From the NCBI GenBank assembly GCA_902495075.1, contig CABUVO010000012.1, positions 1 to 64,000 of the forward strand: DNA of 64,000 nucleotides. Direction: 5' to 3'. The stretch comes from an uncultured Porphyromonadaceae bacterium. Lineage in GTDB: Bacteria; Bacteroidota; Bacteroidia; Bacteroidales; Muribaculaceae. The position numbers and the translations under genes were made by a program. Under the pieces are notes generated by a model, which made no database searches, was not told the DNA's origin, and worked only from the letters and a program-made list of their open reading frames with translations. Position 1 is the stretch's first letter. Every line of letters begins with the position of its first letter. Below, piece after piece: positions 17,825-26,292 of this stretch.

Positions 17825-18247
17825 ATGCCATTAAATGAGGAGTATGTGCAGATAGGCTATGATATAATAGCATCTGCATTTGAAGTAAGAAACTCTATCG
17901 GTAGAGGATTGAGGGAGAAATTTTATGAGGGAGCCCTTGCCTATGAAATATCTCAAAAGGGATATGAAGTAAAGCGACAAGTTCTAATTCCTGCAATATA
18001 TAAAGGTGTAGTAGTTGAAGAAGCTTATAAAGCGGATATCATTGTGGATAATCGAGTTATAGTTGAGGTTAAAGCTGTTGGACAGATGAAGGAGAATGAA
18101 TGCCGCCAGCTGCTTACCTATCTAAAAATGTCCGGCTATAAACTTGGCTATCTCATAAATTTTGGCGTTGAATTGTTTAAAACCGGTAAAGTTTCCGAAT
18201 CATTGCCGTATAAAAACGGAATTTATCGATTTGTGAACAATATTTAA
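17825..18247 (+). CDS. GxxExxY protein (PD-(D/E)XK-like)
   Basis: A 140-residue protein with the family-defining motif G-L-R-E-K-F-Y near residues 29-35. The core segment ADIIVDNRVIVEVKAVG resembles the D...ExK core of the PD-(D/E)XK nuclease fold. It has no signal peptide and should be cytoplasmic. Family function is not established; members are scattered widely and often linked to genome plasticity. It sits inside the B12 uptake operon between btuF and btuC, after a repeat-rich spacer and its own -7 element. It is only 32 bases ahead of btuC. The placement suggests insertion rather than a role in transport. Confidence 0.85.
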   Translation: MPLNEEYVQIGYDIIASAFEVRNSIGRGLREKFYEGALAYEISQKGYEVKRQVLIPAIYKGVVVEEAYKADIIVDNRVIVEVKAVGQMKENECRQLLTYLKMSGYKLGYLINFGVELFKTGKVSESLPYKNGIYRFVNNI

Positions 18248-18279
18248 ATGTGTGAAAATCTGAAAATGATTGGAAAGAG

Positions 18280-19284
18280 ATGAAGTTTGTGATTCTTTGT
18301 GTGTCGCTGGTGGTGCTGTTCTTCGCGAATCTGTTTGTGGGTTCGGTGGACATACCTCCGCAGCAGGTGATCGACATACTTTTCAATAATGGCGATCCGG
18401 ATGGTCCGCTGCGATTTATCGTAATGGGCAGCCGTTTGCCGCAGGCAATCACTGCTGTCCTTGCCGGCGCAGCTTTGACTGTGTCGGGTCTGATGCTTCA
18501 GACAGCTTTCCGTAACCCTCTCGCCGGACCTTCCATTCTCGGTATAACGTCGGGATCAAGTCTCGGCGTGGCGTTTGTAATTCTCTTTCTCGGAGGCTCG
18601 GTATCCGCCGCCGGTTATTCGTGGGGCGGTTATGCCGCTATACTTATCGGTTCCTTCGTGGGGAGTATCGCTATCATGGGCCTTCTTCTTCTTTTCTCAA
18701 TGTGGCTGAAGAATGACCTGATGTTGCTGATTGCCGGTATAATGGTAGGTTATCTCACATCTTCGGTGATAACCCTTCTCAATTATCTTTCTACCGCCGA
18801 AGGCGTGCATGGTTACGCCATGTGGGGAATGGGAAATTTCAATGGAGTGGCTCTTGGTCAGATTCCGATGTTCTCGATTGCCATAGGTGCCGGACTGTTG
18901 CTCTCAATCCTGATGGTGAAGCCACTTAACATAATCCTCCTTGGTGAAAATTATGCGTTGAATCTGGGTATACGCATGCAGTGGGTACGCAATATGCTGC
19001 TCATCACCACCGGACTGCTGACATCTGTTGTGACAGCATTCTGCGGACCTATATCCTTTATCGGTCTTGCCGTGCCGCACGTGGTGAGGATGATTTTCCG
19101 CGTTTCCGACCATCGGATAATAATCCCGGGATGTATCCTGACGGGCGGAGTGATAGGTCTTGTCTGCAACCTGTTGTGCATCTTGCCGGAAAATATCGTG
19201 TTGCCTTTGAACGGTGTTACCCCCTTGATAGGCGTACCGGTAATAATGTATGTAATCTTTAAAGAGAGGTTTAAGAAAAGATGA
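18280..19284 (+). CDS. btuC: Cobalamin ABC transporter permease BtuC (FecCD family)
   Basis: A 334-residue inner-membrane permease of the FecCD/BtuC family with about ten membrane helices. Conserved segments include GSRLPQAITAVLAGAALTVSGLMLQ near the N-terminus and FCGPISFIGLAVPHVVR in the second half, the latter containing the coupling region for the ATPase. GGAAAGAGA precedes the ATG at 18280. The stop overlaps the ATG of btuD (ATGA), so the two are translationally coupled. Together with BtuF and BtuD it forms the importer for corrinoids. Confidence 0.92.
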   Translation: MKFVILCVSLVVLFFANLFVGSVDIPPQQVIDILFNNGDPDGPLRFIVMGSRLPQAITAVLAGAALTVSGLMLQTAFRNPLAGPSILGITSGSSLGVAFVILFLGGSVSAAGYSWGGYAAILIGSFVGSIAIMGLLLLFSMWLKNDLMLLIAGIMVGYLTSSVITLLNYLSTAEGVHGYAMWGMGNFNGVALGQIPMFSIAIGAGLLLSILMVKPLNIILLGENYALNLGIRMQWVRNMLLITTGLLTSVVTAFCGPISFIGLAVPHVVRMIFRVSDHRIIIPGCILTGGVIGLVCNLLCILPENIVLPLNGVTPLIGVPVIMYVIFKERFKKR

Positions 19285-20108
19285 AGCATACGGAAACTAT
19301 AAAGGTTGAAAACCTCACCACAGGTTACAGAAATTCGAAGGGGGAGAAGTGTGTGACCAATTCTCTGTGTGCTTCCCTTTATTCCGGAGAATTGACATGT
19401 CTTTTAGGACCGAATGGTGCCGGAAAATCCACGTTGTTGCGGACACTCGCCGGTTTTCAGAAACCATTGTCGGGACGCATCACGGTTTCCGGAAAATCAT
19501 TGTCGGATTACACCGGACGGGATCTTGCCCGCACAATCAGTGTGGTTCTCACGGAGAAACCCTTGTTGGAGAATATGGATGTCGAGACACTTGTAGGTCT
19601 CGGTCGGGCACCATACACAGGATTCTGGGGGCGATTCACGCCGGCAGACAGAGAGGCGATTGACCGAGCTATTGCCTTGGCGGGTATAGAACCGTTGCGA
19701 CATCGGATGGTACAGAGCCTTAGTGATGGCGAACGTCAGAAAACCATGATTGCAAAGGCTTTCGCGCAGGAGACCCCTGTAATATTTCTTGACGAACCGA
19801 CAGCTTTTCTTGATTATCCGAGCAAGGTTGAGATAATGCTGCTCCTGTATTCACTGGCGCATAAAATGAACAAGACGATTTTTATGTCGACACATGATCT
19901 TGACATGGCAATGCAGCTTTCCGACCGCATATGGCTGATGGATAAGAAACTCGGAGTCAGAACAGGTACACACGCCGAGCTGACGGAATCGGGAGATATC
20001 GAGCGTTACTTCTTGCGTCCCGGAATTAAGTTCGATAAAAATGACGGTCTTTTCAAAATCGACCTTGCATTCAAGAAACAGGCTATAGACAACGAAAACA
20101 AATCATGA
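19281..20108 (+). CDS. btuD: Cobalamin ABC transporter ATP-binding protein BtuD
   Basis: A 275-residue ABC ATPase with Walker A GPNGAGKST, signature LSDGERQK (a D for the usual G in LSGGE), Walker B VIFLDEPT and a switch histidine in MSTHDLD. These place it in the FecE/BtuD-like group. The start overlaps the btuC stop and its own stop overlaps the cbiA start by four bases, tying uptake to corrinoid biosynthesis in one transcript. It powers B12 import across the inner membrane. Confidence 0.92.
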   Translation: MKHTETIKVENLTTGYRNSKGEKCVTNSLCASLYSGELTCLLGPNGAGKSTLLRTLAGFQKPLSGRITVSGKSLSDYTGRDLARTISVVLTEKPLLENMDVETLVGLGRAPYTGFWGRFTPADREAIDRAIALAGIEPLRHRMVQSLSDGERQKTMIAKAFAQETPVIFLDEPTAFLDYPSKVEIMLLLYSLAHKMNKTIFMSTHDLDMAMQLSDRIWLMDKKLGVRTGTHAELTESGDIERYFLRPGIKFDKNDGLFKIDLAFKKQAIDNENKS

Positions 20109-21457
20109 AAACCAAGTCAGGGTTTATAATAGCTGCGGTTTCATCAGGAAGCGGTAAGACGACAGTGACGAATGGTCTGTTGCGGGCATTCGTGCGAAAG
20201 GGATTGCATGTTGCTCCTTTCAAGACGGGCCCAGATTTTATCGATACGCAGTTCCACCGTATTGCAGCAGGCAGCGACTCAATCAACCTGGATGTTTTTA
20301 TGTCGGACGAGGATCATGTCAGATACCTTTTCGACAGATATTCATCCGGGTGCGATGTTGCGGTAATAGAGGGCGTGATGGGTTTGTTCGACGGTTATGA
20401 CTGTCGCCAAGGGAGCGCGGCGCATATCGCGGAACTTACCGGTCTGCCGGTGGTTCTCGTAATCAATGCCGCTTCATCAGCCTACTCTTTGGCAGCGGTG
20501 CTCTCCGGTTTTAAGAATTTTGATAAGCGAATAAAGATCGCCGGGGTAATATTCAACAATGTCGCATCTGAAAATCATCTCCGACTCCTTAAGATAGCAG
20601 CTGAAGATGCGGGAGTAACATTCCTTGGATACCTGAAGAGGAATCCGAAGATGACGGTGCCATCGCGGCATTTAGGATTGTCATTGGGCGATGACGACAT
20701 GATTGAAAAATTTGTCGATTGCGCTGCTGACGCTGTGGAGGAGAGCATAGATATTGATTTGTTATTACAGCTTACGCAGATGGATGAAGTCGCGAAATCC
20801 AGAGATGCATTGATGGCAGATGAACGAAATGAAGGCGCTGGTTCTTTCCGCAAGATTGCAGTGGCATATGATGAGGCATTCAACTTTGTCTATCCTGAGA
20901 ATCTAAGGGCGTTGGGGGATAACCCACGTTTTGGAGGAGAGATAATTAAATTTTCTCCTTTGCGCGATGCGAGAATGCCGGATGCTGATTTCCTTTATCT
21001 CCCCGGTGGTTATCCGGAACTCTATGCCGAGAGGCTTGCTGCGAATGCCACAATGAGAGAATCCATCAAGGATTATATTGATCGCGGAGGATATGCTTTT
21101 GCCGAGTGTGGAGGAATGTTGTATCTTTGCGAGGAGATTGACGGCTATGAAATGTGCGGATTGCTGCCCGTGAAGGCAACAATGACGAGTGCCCGTCTGC
21201 ATTTGGGTTATAGAACTGTAAAAACAAAAAACTTTACAATCCGCGGGCATGAATTTCATTATTCTTCCGTTATTGAGGATGAGACGCGGATAAAGGAATA
21301 TCTATATCCGGCGAGGCAATTTGATGTAAGAGGTAATGAGGTCGATACTCCTGTTTACCGTTATAAAAATGCTATTGCCGGATATACTCATATGTATTGG
21401 GGAAATAACGATGTCGATATAAACGGATTTTATGAGGATTTATACACGCAGAGGTGA
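20105..21457 (+). CDS. cbiA: Cobyrinate a,c-diamide synthase
   Basis: A 450-residue ATP- and glutamine-dependent amidase adding amides to side chains a and c of cobyrinic acid. It has an N-terminal P-loop synthetase domain (SSGSGKTTVTNGL near residue 15; EGVMGLFDG) and a C-terminal class I glutamine amidotransferase domain with the nucleophile in FAECGGMLYL and a late His. Its presence means the cell can use corrinoid precursors as early as cobyrinate, though ring-forming genes are absent here. Start overlaps btuD, and the end overlaps the adenosyltransferase gene by 26 bases. Confidence 0.92.
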   Translation: MKTKSGFIIAAVSSGSGKTTVTNGLLRAFVRKGLHVAPFKTGPDFIDTQFHRIAAGSDSINLDVFMSDEDHVRYLFDRYSSGCDVAVIEGVMGLFDGYDCRQGSAAHIAELTGLPVVLVINAASSAYSLAAVLSGFKNFDKRIKIAGVIFNNVASENHLRLLKIAAEDAGVTFLGYLKRNPKMTVPSRHLGLSLGDDDMIEKFVDCAADAVEESIDIDLLLQLTQMDEVAKSRDALMADERNEGAGSFRKIAVAYDEAFNFVYPENLRALGDNPRFGGEIIKFSPLRDARMPDADFLYLPGGYPELYAERLAANATMRESIKDYIDRGGYAFAECGGMLYLCEEIDGYEMCGLLPVKATMTSARLHLGYRTVKTKNFTIRGHEFHYSSVIEDETRIKEYLYPARQFDVRGNEVDTPVYRYKNAIAGYTHMYWGNNDVDINGFYEDLYTQR

Positions 21458-21998
21458 TTCCGGAACGACCGGTATACATGGCGGCATGAGGGTGCCCAAA
21501 ACTGATGCCCGCATCGAAGCTAACGGCACGATTGATGAGCTTAACAGTATCATCGGGATTGTCAGAAGTTTTATTGATGATGGCGAGAAGGATGATATAC
21601 TTCGTGAGATTCAGATGAACCTGATGACAACGATGAGTATTGTCGCCACCCCCTCTGAATTGCGTGACATAAATCCTCGTCGGTTGCCTGCCGACGCGGT
21701 GGAATCTTTAGAGATGAAACTTGATGCCATCACGGAGAAGGGTTGTATGAGCCAGGAGTTTGTTCTTCCGGTTGGATGTAAGGCTGCGGCATTCCTTCAT
21801 CAGGCACGCACGGTTTGCCGACGTGCCGAACGACAGTTATGGCGCTTGAATGAACAGGATAAGGTGGATGAGGATGTGATGAGATATGTTAACCGTCTCT
21901 CTGATCTTTTCTTCGCAATGGCTCGTGAGGTGAATTGCGATGAGGGGGTGGATAACGAGAGATGGAAACGATTCGGGAAAGCCGGTTTATTGGAATGA
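21432..21998 (+). CDS. ATP:cob(I)alamin adenosyltransferase, PduO type
   Basis: A 188-residue PduO-type adenosyltransferase, attaching the 5'-deoxyadenosyl ligand to cobalt. The N-terminus carries the ATP-binding TRRGDSGTTG motif, then a conserved IEANGTIDELNS. A C-terminal helical bundle contains ARTVCRRAER and YVNRLSDLFFAMAR, all typical of the trimeric PduO family rather than CobA/BtuR. It overlaps the end of cbiA by 26 bases and abuts cbiP, inside one operon. Confidence 0.93.
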   Translation: MRIYTRRGDSGTTGIHGGMRVPKTDARIEANGTIDELNSIIGIVRSFIDDGEKDDILREIQMNLMTTMSIVATPSELRDINPRRLPADAVESLEMKLDAITEKGCMSQEFVLPVGCKAAAFLHQARTVCRRAERQLWRLNEQDKVDEDVMRYVNRLSDLFFAMAREVNCDEGVDNERWKRFGKAGLLE

Positions 21999-23524
21999 GA
22001 ATGAAAAAACTAAAACCCATAATGCTCGGAGGCACGGGCAGCGATGTCGGCAAAAGTGTGTTGGCAGCTGGACTGTGCCGTATATTTCTGCAAGACGGAT
22101 ATCATCCCGCTCCCTTCAAGGCGCAGAATATGGCGTTGAATTCATATGTTACCCCCGATGGACTTGAGATCGGTCGCGCACAGGCTGTGCAGGCAGAGGC
22201 GGCGGGAGTGGAATGCATGGCGGAGATGAATCCGGTGCTTCTGAAGCCATCGGGCAATAGAACCTCTCAGGTGGTGCTCAATGGAGTGCCGGTAGGCAAC
22301 AAGGATGCTTACGATTATTTCAAGAAAGAAAACAAAGAGCCGCTGCGTAAGGAAGTGCATGCTGCTTTCGACAGGTTGAGCGCAAAATATAATCCTATCG
22401 TGATGGAAGGAGCCGGCAGTATTGCCGAGTTGAATCTTCGCGACACGGATATCGTGAACATGTCGATGGCAAGTTATGCTGATGCTGCCGTGATACTTGT
22501 AGCGGACATTGACCGTGGAGGCGTCTTCGCTTCGGCTTATGGATCGATAATGCTTCAGACAGAGGAGGACAGACGTCTTATAAAGGGAATCATCGTGAAT
22601 AAATTCCGCGGTGATGAAAAACTCTTTGAAGCGGGGCGCAAACAGATGGAAGAGGTTTGCGGTGTACCGGTGATAGGAGTTGTGCCTTATCTTGATGATA
22701 TTCACATCGAGGAGGAAGATTCTGTGTCGCTGATGAAGAAGTCCACAACTCATACAGAAGACAACAAGATCAATGTAGCCGTGGTGGCTACCCCGCATCT
22801 TTCAAACTTTACTGATTTCGACACTATCTCGCGTGATCCGAGAGTGCATCTGTATTTCACTTCTGATCCAGAGGAATTGAGATTAGCAGATGTGATTATT
22901 CTCCCCGGTAGTAAGAACACCATTTCTGATTTACGGGCTATCCGCGAAAACGGTTGTGTGGAGGCTATTATGGCAGCATCGCGTTGCGGACGCACCGTGA
23001 TGGGGATTTGCGGCGGTTATCAGATGATGGGAGAAGAAGTCGACGATCCGGATGGTGTAGAGGGAGAGATAACTTCAGAATCGGGATTGGGATTGCTGCC
23101 TGCGAGAACAGTGCTCAAGGGGAGCAAAACCGTAAGACGTGTGGAATTTACCATGAACGGATGTGATGATGCCGATAATGACATCAATGAGGGTTACGAA
23201 ATTCATATGGGTGAGACAGTAGTATCACCCTCGGCACAATCTTTGGTAACTAAAATTGATGGTGAAAAGGATGGCTGTCTTATCGGCGACAGGATTATGG
23301 GAAGCTATATACATGGTATTCTTGATAATCCGGGAGTTCTTGATTTTTTGCTCAAACCTCACGCAGAAAAGAAAGGATTGCCTTTGAAAGGAAATGTGGA
23401 ACCTTATCGCAAATACAAAGAAAGACAATATAATGCCCTTGCTGAGAGATTGAAGGGATGTCTCGACATTGAACTGCTGTATAAAATAATGCAGGAGGAG
23501 AGAAGAGGAGGGGGTGTAAAATGA
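21995..23524 (+). CDS. cbiP: Cobyric acid synthase
   Basis: A 509-residue amidotransferase making cobyric acid by amidating side chains b, d, e and g of adenosylcobyrinate diamide. The N-terminal MLGGTGSDVGKSVLAAGLCR is the P-loop. FKAQNMALNS and the EGAGSIAELNL segment are diagnostic of CobQ/CbiP. The C-terminal GATase domain has VMGICGGYQMMG with the nucleophilic Cys. ATG 21995 overlaps the preceding stop (ATGA), and a second ATG at 22001 is nearly as good. The upstream in-frame ATG at 21962 is less likely. The stop overlaps cobD by four bases. Confidence 0.93.
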   Translation: MRMKKLKPIMLGGTGSDVGKSVLAAGLCRIFLQDGYHPAPFKAQNMALNSYVTPDGLEIGRAQAVQAEAAGVECMAEMNPVLLKPSGNRTSQVVLNGVPVGNKDAYDYFKKENKEPLRKEVHAAFDRLSAKYNPIVMEGAGSIAELNLRDTDIVNMSMASYADAAVILVADIDRGGVFASAYGSIMLQTEEDRRLIKGIIVNKFRGDEKLFEAGRKQMEEVCGVPVIGVVPYLDDIHIEEEDSVSLMKKSTTHTEDNKINVAVVATPHLSNFTDFDTISRDPRVHLYFTSDPEELRLADVIILPGSKNTISDLRAIRENGCVEAIMAASRCGRTVMGICGGYQMMGEEVDDPDGVEGEITSESGLGLLPARTVLKGSKTVRRVEFTMNGCDDADNDINEGYEIHMGETVVSPSAQSLVTKIDGEKDGCLIGDRIMGSYIHGILDNPGVLDFLLKPHAEKKGLPLKGNVEPYRKYKERQYNALAERLKGCLDIELLYKIMQEERRGGGVK

Positions 23525-24537
23525 TAGAAGGGCATGGAGATGATCTCTATCGGTTTGGAGACAAGGTAAAATATAATTTCAGCACGAATATAATCTCCGG
23601 TGTAGATCACACAGGATTGATACGTCATCTGCAGTCGCTAATGACTAAAATCGGCAGCTATCCCGAGCCGGCACCTTTTTCTTTAGAGAAAAGGATAGCC
23701 GATAAAATAGGGGTGGACGCTGCAAATGTGGTTGTGACCAATGGCGCTACAGATGCAATGTATCGTATCGCGCATATATTCGAAAGATGTAAATCGGCGA
23801 TAAGGGTTCCGACATTCCGGGAGTATCAAGATGCTTGTCGCTCCTTTCAACACGATATCCTTTTTGTAAAGGATATTAAAGAGATATCGGATGAGACAGA
23901 TCTCATTTGGTTGTGTAATCCCAATAATCCCACGGGAGAGGTATTGAGTAAATCTTTGATACTTGATCTGGCGAATAGTCGGAAATCGCATAAAGACTCA
24001 TGGATAGTCGTTGATCAGGCATATGCTGACTATACTTTAGAAAAAGTTCTGACTCCACGGGAAGCGGTTAATGCCGGCAACATAGTGCTGATGAGCTCGC
24101 TGACCAAGCGGTATGCCGTGCCGGGCTTGAGGATAGGTTATATTGTAGCGGATGAGAAGATTGCAGATGCCATACGAGCAAATGGGATGCCTTGGGCGGT
24201 AAATACGCTTGCCATTGAGGCAGGAAGGTATCTGCTTGACAAGGATGAGGACTATGTGATAGATGCCGGAGGTTTGCATTCGGAAGCGTTACGCATAACC
24301 GATGCATTGCGAGATATGGGTATTGTATGCACTCGGACAGACTGTAATTTCATATTATGCCGCCTGTCGGAGGGTAAGGCTTCAGATCTTAAATCTTGGC
24401 TTGTGGAGAATCATGGCATACTGATAAGGGACGCCTCAAATTTCGAGAGCCTTGATGAAAGATATTTCCGTGTGGCTGCGCAGTGTAAAGGGCAGAATGA
24501 TTTGTTGATAAATGCAATTAAGGAATGGATCAGTTGA
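23521..24537 (+). CDS. cobD: L-threonine-O-3-phosphate decarboxylase CobD
   Basis: A 338-residue PLP enzyme related to histidinol-phosphate aminotransferase, placed here as CobD, making (R)-1-aminopropan-2-ol phosphate, the linker of the nucleotide loop. Signatures are the N-terminal HGDDLYRFG (close to the HGGD of CobD), IWLCNPNNPTGE and SSLTKRYAVPGLRIGY with the PLP Lys. Placement between cbiP and cbiB supports CobD over HisC. Start overlaps cbiP (ATGA), and its last 13 bases overlap cbiB. Confidence 0.88.
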   Translation: MIEGHGDDLYRFGDKVKYNFSTNIISGVDHTGLIRHLQSLMTKIGSYPEPAPFSLEKRIADKIGVDAANVVVTNGATDAMYRIAHIFERCKSAIRVPTFREYQDACRSFQHDILFVKDIKEISDETDLIWLCNPNNPTGEVLSKSLILDLANSRKSHKDSWIVVDQAYADYTLEKVLTPREAVNAGNIVLMSSLTKRYAVPGLRIGYIVADEKIADAIRANGMPWAVNTLAIEAGRYLLDKDEDYVIDAGGLHSEALRITDALRDMGIVCTRTDCNFILCRLSEGKASDLKSWLVENHGILIRDASNFESLDERYFRVAAQCKGQNDLLINAIKEWIS

Positions 24538-25481
24538 GTAATCATTGGATGGAATATATAATGGCTGTGGCGCCGTTGTTGCTTGGTTGGATACTTGACC
24601 GTATTTTAGGGGATCCAAGCTGGCTTCCTCATCCTGTAGTTGGTTTTGGAAAGATAATATCCTTTTTCGAACATCGGTTGAATATCGGAGAAGGTAGAAA
24701 GATTAAGGGGGCGGTCATGGCGATATTCCTTGTGCTTTTTGTGTTCATGATAGTCTGGTTTGTGCTTCTGCTTTTGTCTCCTTTCCCCTTAGCCAAAATT
24801 ATTGTTGAAACGATCGGTGTTTTCTATTGCCTTGCGGGCACAACGCTTTCGCGAGAGGTGAAGATGGTTTTTAAGGCATGTGAAGAAGGACTCGCCGCTG
24901 CAAGAAAGCAGATTGCACGAATAGTTGGTCGTGACACTGGATCGCTTGATGAACAGGAGATCAAGACGGCAGCACTGGAAACTCTTGCCGAGAATCTCAG
25001 TGATGGCGTTATTGCTCCGATGTTTTGGTATTTGCTGCTTGGTTTGCCGGGAATGATGGCATACAAGATGGTGAATACACTCGATTCAATGATTGGATAT
25101 AAAAACGAAAGATATAAGGATTTCGGTTGCTTTGCAGCGAAGATGGATGATGTTGCCAATTATATTCCTGCGCGTCTCACCTCCTTTCTGATGATTCTTT
25201 CTGCCGGAAGGATGTCACTTTTTAGATTTGTGAAAAAATATGGACGTTGCCACGCCAGTCCTAATTCAGGTTGGCCAGAGGCAGCCTTGGCAGGAATTCT
25301 TGACTGCCGTTTCGGGGGTACACATGATTACTTCGGGGAAGCTGTATACAAGCCCTATATCGGTTCCAATCCCAAGTTACTGACAAACTCTGATCTCCGC
25401 ATCTCTCTGCGCGTTTGCCTCCGCGCCGAACTCCTCATGCTGCTCCTCTGCCTTCTTTGCCGTGTCTATATCCTACTCTAA
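24525..25481 (+). CDS. cbiB: Adenosylcobinamide-phosphate synthase CbiB
   Basis: A 318-residue membrane protein that joins aminopropanol phosphate to cobyric acid. The opening GWILDRILGDPSWLPHPVVGFG is the family hallmark. AALETLAENLSDGVIAPMFWYLLLGLPG and the C-terminal GWPEAALAGIL...GGTHDYFGE are also conserved. It has about five membrane segments. ATG 24525 overlaps cobD, and ATG 24561 is an alternative start. This is the last gene of the B12 run; the convergent higA ends 15 bases beyond it. Confidence 0.92.
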   Translation: MDQLSNHWMEYIMAVAPLLLGWILDRILGDPSWLPHPVVGFGKIISFFEHRLNIGEGRKIKGAVMAIFLVLFVFMIVWFVLLLLSPFPLAKIIVETIGVFYCLAGTTLSREVKMVFKACEEGLAAARKQIARIVGRDTGSLDEQEIKTAALETLAENLSDGVIAPMFWYLLLGLPGMMAYKMVNTLDSMIGYKNERYKDFGCFAAKMDDVANYIPARLTSFLMILSAGRMSLFRFVKKYGRCHASPNSGWPEAALAGILDCRFGGTHDYFGEAVYKPYIGSNPKLLTNSDLRISLRVCLRAELLMLLLCLLCRVYILL

Positions 25482-25495
25482 TAAGATGGATTGTA

Positions 25496-25840
25496 TTATA
25501 GAATTGCAGCGATCTTGCGAATATTAGCTATACGTTTCATAAATGATGGATCGTGCTGGATTTTTCCTTTGTTGTAGGCAGATTGAAGATTCATCCAGAA
25601 ATCAGCTTCGATATCTAATGCTGCTTCAATCATCATTGCATATTCGATAGTGAAATCGCGCTTGCCGTTTATCAATTCGTTTAGTAAAGAAACTTTAACG
25701 CCTATTTCATTTGCCAACTTCGTTTGAGTGATACCTCTACACTCCAACTCCTCTCTGAGGATTTCACCCGGATGGGTAGGCTCAAAGGGTATGAGATTAT
25801 TGGCAATCATTTTTTTGTCAACGTTTGGAAGAGTAATCAT
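25496..25840 (-). CDS. higA: HigA-family antitoxin
   Basis: A 114-residue HigA-type antitoxin with an XRE helix-turn-helix: HPGEILREELECRGITQTKLANEIGVK..LLNELINGKR, the classic VapI/HigA pattern. The C-terminal part (ALDIEADFWMNLQSAYN) is the family's dimer helix. ATG 25840 is one base after the higB stop, indicating coupling. An upstream in-frame TTG at 25870 would overlap higB and is less likely. It should neutralise HigB and repress the operon at the palindrome 26201-26218. Confidence 0.88.
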   Translation of the reverse strand: MITLPNVDKKMIANNLIPFEPTHPGEILREELECRGITQTKLANEIGVKVSLLNELINGKRDFTIEYAMMIEAALDIEADFWMNLQSAYNKGKIQHDPSFMKRIANIRKIAAIL

Positions 25841-25841
25841 A

Positions 25842-26159
25842 TCAGTCGTAATGGTTTGAGAGTTCAACAATATTGCAAATGGTTATCATTGGTTTTTCTC
25901 TGTCAGCATCAAGTGTAAATTCGATACGGTATTTGTTATTGACACGAATAGAATAACGCCCCGTCTTATCTCCTGTCAATGCTTCAAAGTTCAATGAATT
26001 AAACTTGTATAATGTTTCTGGAGATGGCGCAGCCATTAACATTTCGATGCGCTTTTGATAGCGATTCACAATGTCCGGTTGAAAGCGATGCTTTTTGTCG
26101 GATGTGCGTCCTGTTTCAAAGAGTTCGCGCAGGTATGTTTGTTCAAATATGACGACCAT
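25842..26159 (-). CDS. higB: HigB/RelE-family toxin
   Basis: A 105-residue member of the RelE/ParE superfamily, HigB type. These are ribosome-dependent mRNA endonucleases. The central YKFNSLNFEALTGDKTGRYSIRVNNKYRIEF is the typical RelE core, with basic residues along the strand. Toxin-first order followed closely by the HTH antitoxin is the higBA arrangement. Promoter and palindromic operator lie 20-60 bases upstream. Confidence 0.88.
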   Translation of the reverse strand: MVVIFEQTYLRELFETGRTSDKKHRFQPDIVNRYQKRIEMLMAAPSPETLYKFNSLNFEALTGDKTGRYSIRVNNKYRIEFTLDADREKPMITICNIVELSNHYD

Positions 26160-26176
26160 ATGCTATTATTACGCTA

Positions 26177-26209
26177 CAAAGTTACTAATTGTTTTTTAAT
26201 TTTCACAAA
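26177..26209 (-). promoter_or_regulatory. Promoter of higBA
   Basis: On the minus strand TTTG (26206-26209), a 21-base spacer and TAACTTTG (26177-26184) match the consensus. The -33 box lies inside the palindrome 26201-26218, so a bound repressor would block it. Confidence 0.75.
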
Positions 26210-26218
26210 TTTGTGAAA
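26201..26218. promoter_or_regulatory. 18-bp palindromic operator, probably for HigA
   Basis: TTTCACAAATTTGTGAAA is a perfect 18-bp palindrome covering the -33 box of the higBA promoter. HigA-type antitoxins autoregulate through such sites. It is also close to the start region of the divergent ABC transporter gene. Confidence 0.7.
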
Positions 26219-26292
26219 GGAGAATGTGGTAAAAAGGAAGTTAAATCGAAAAAATTGTTTAAATTTGTAATTTGAATCAAGAATTATAACTA

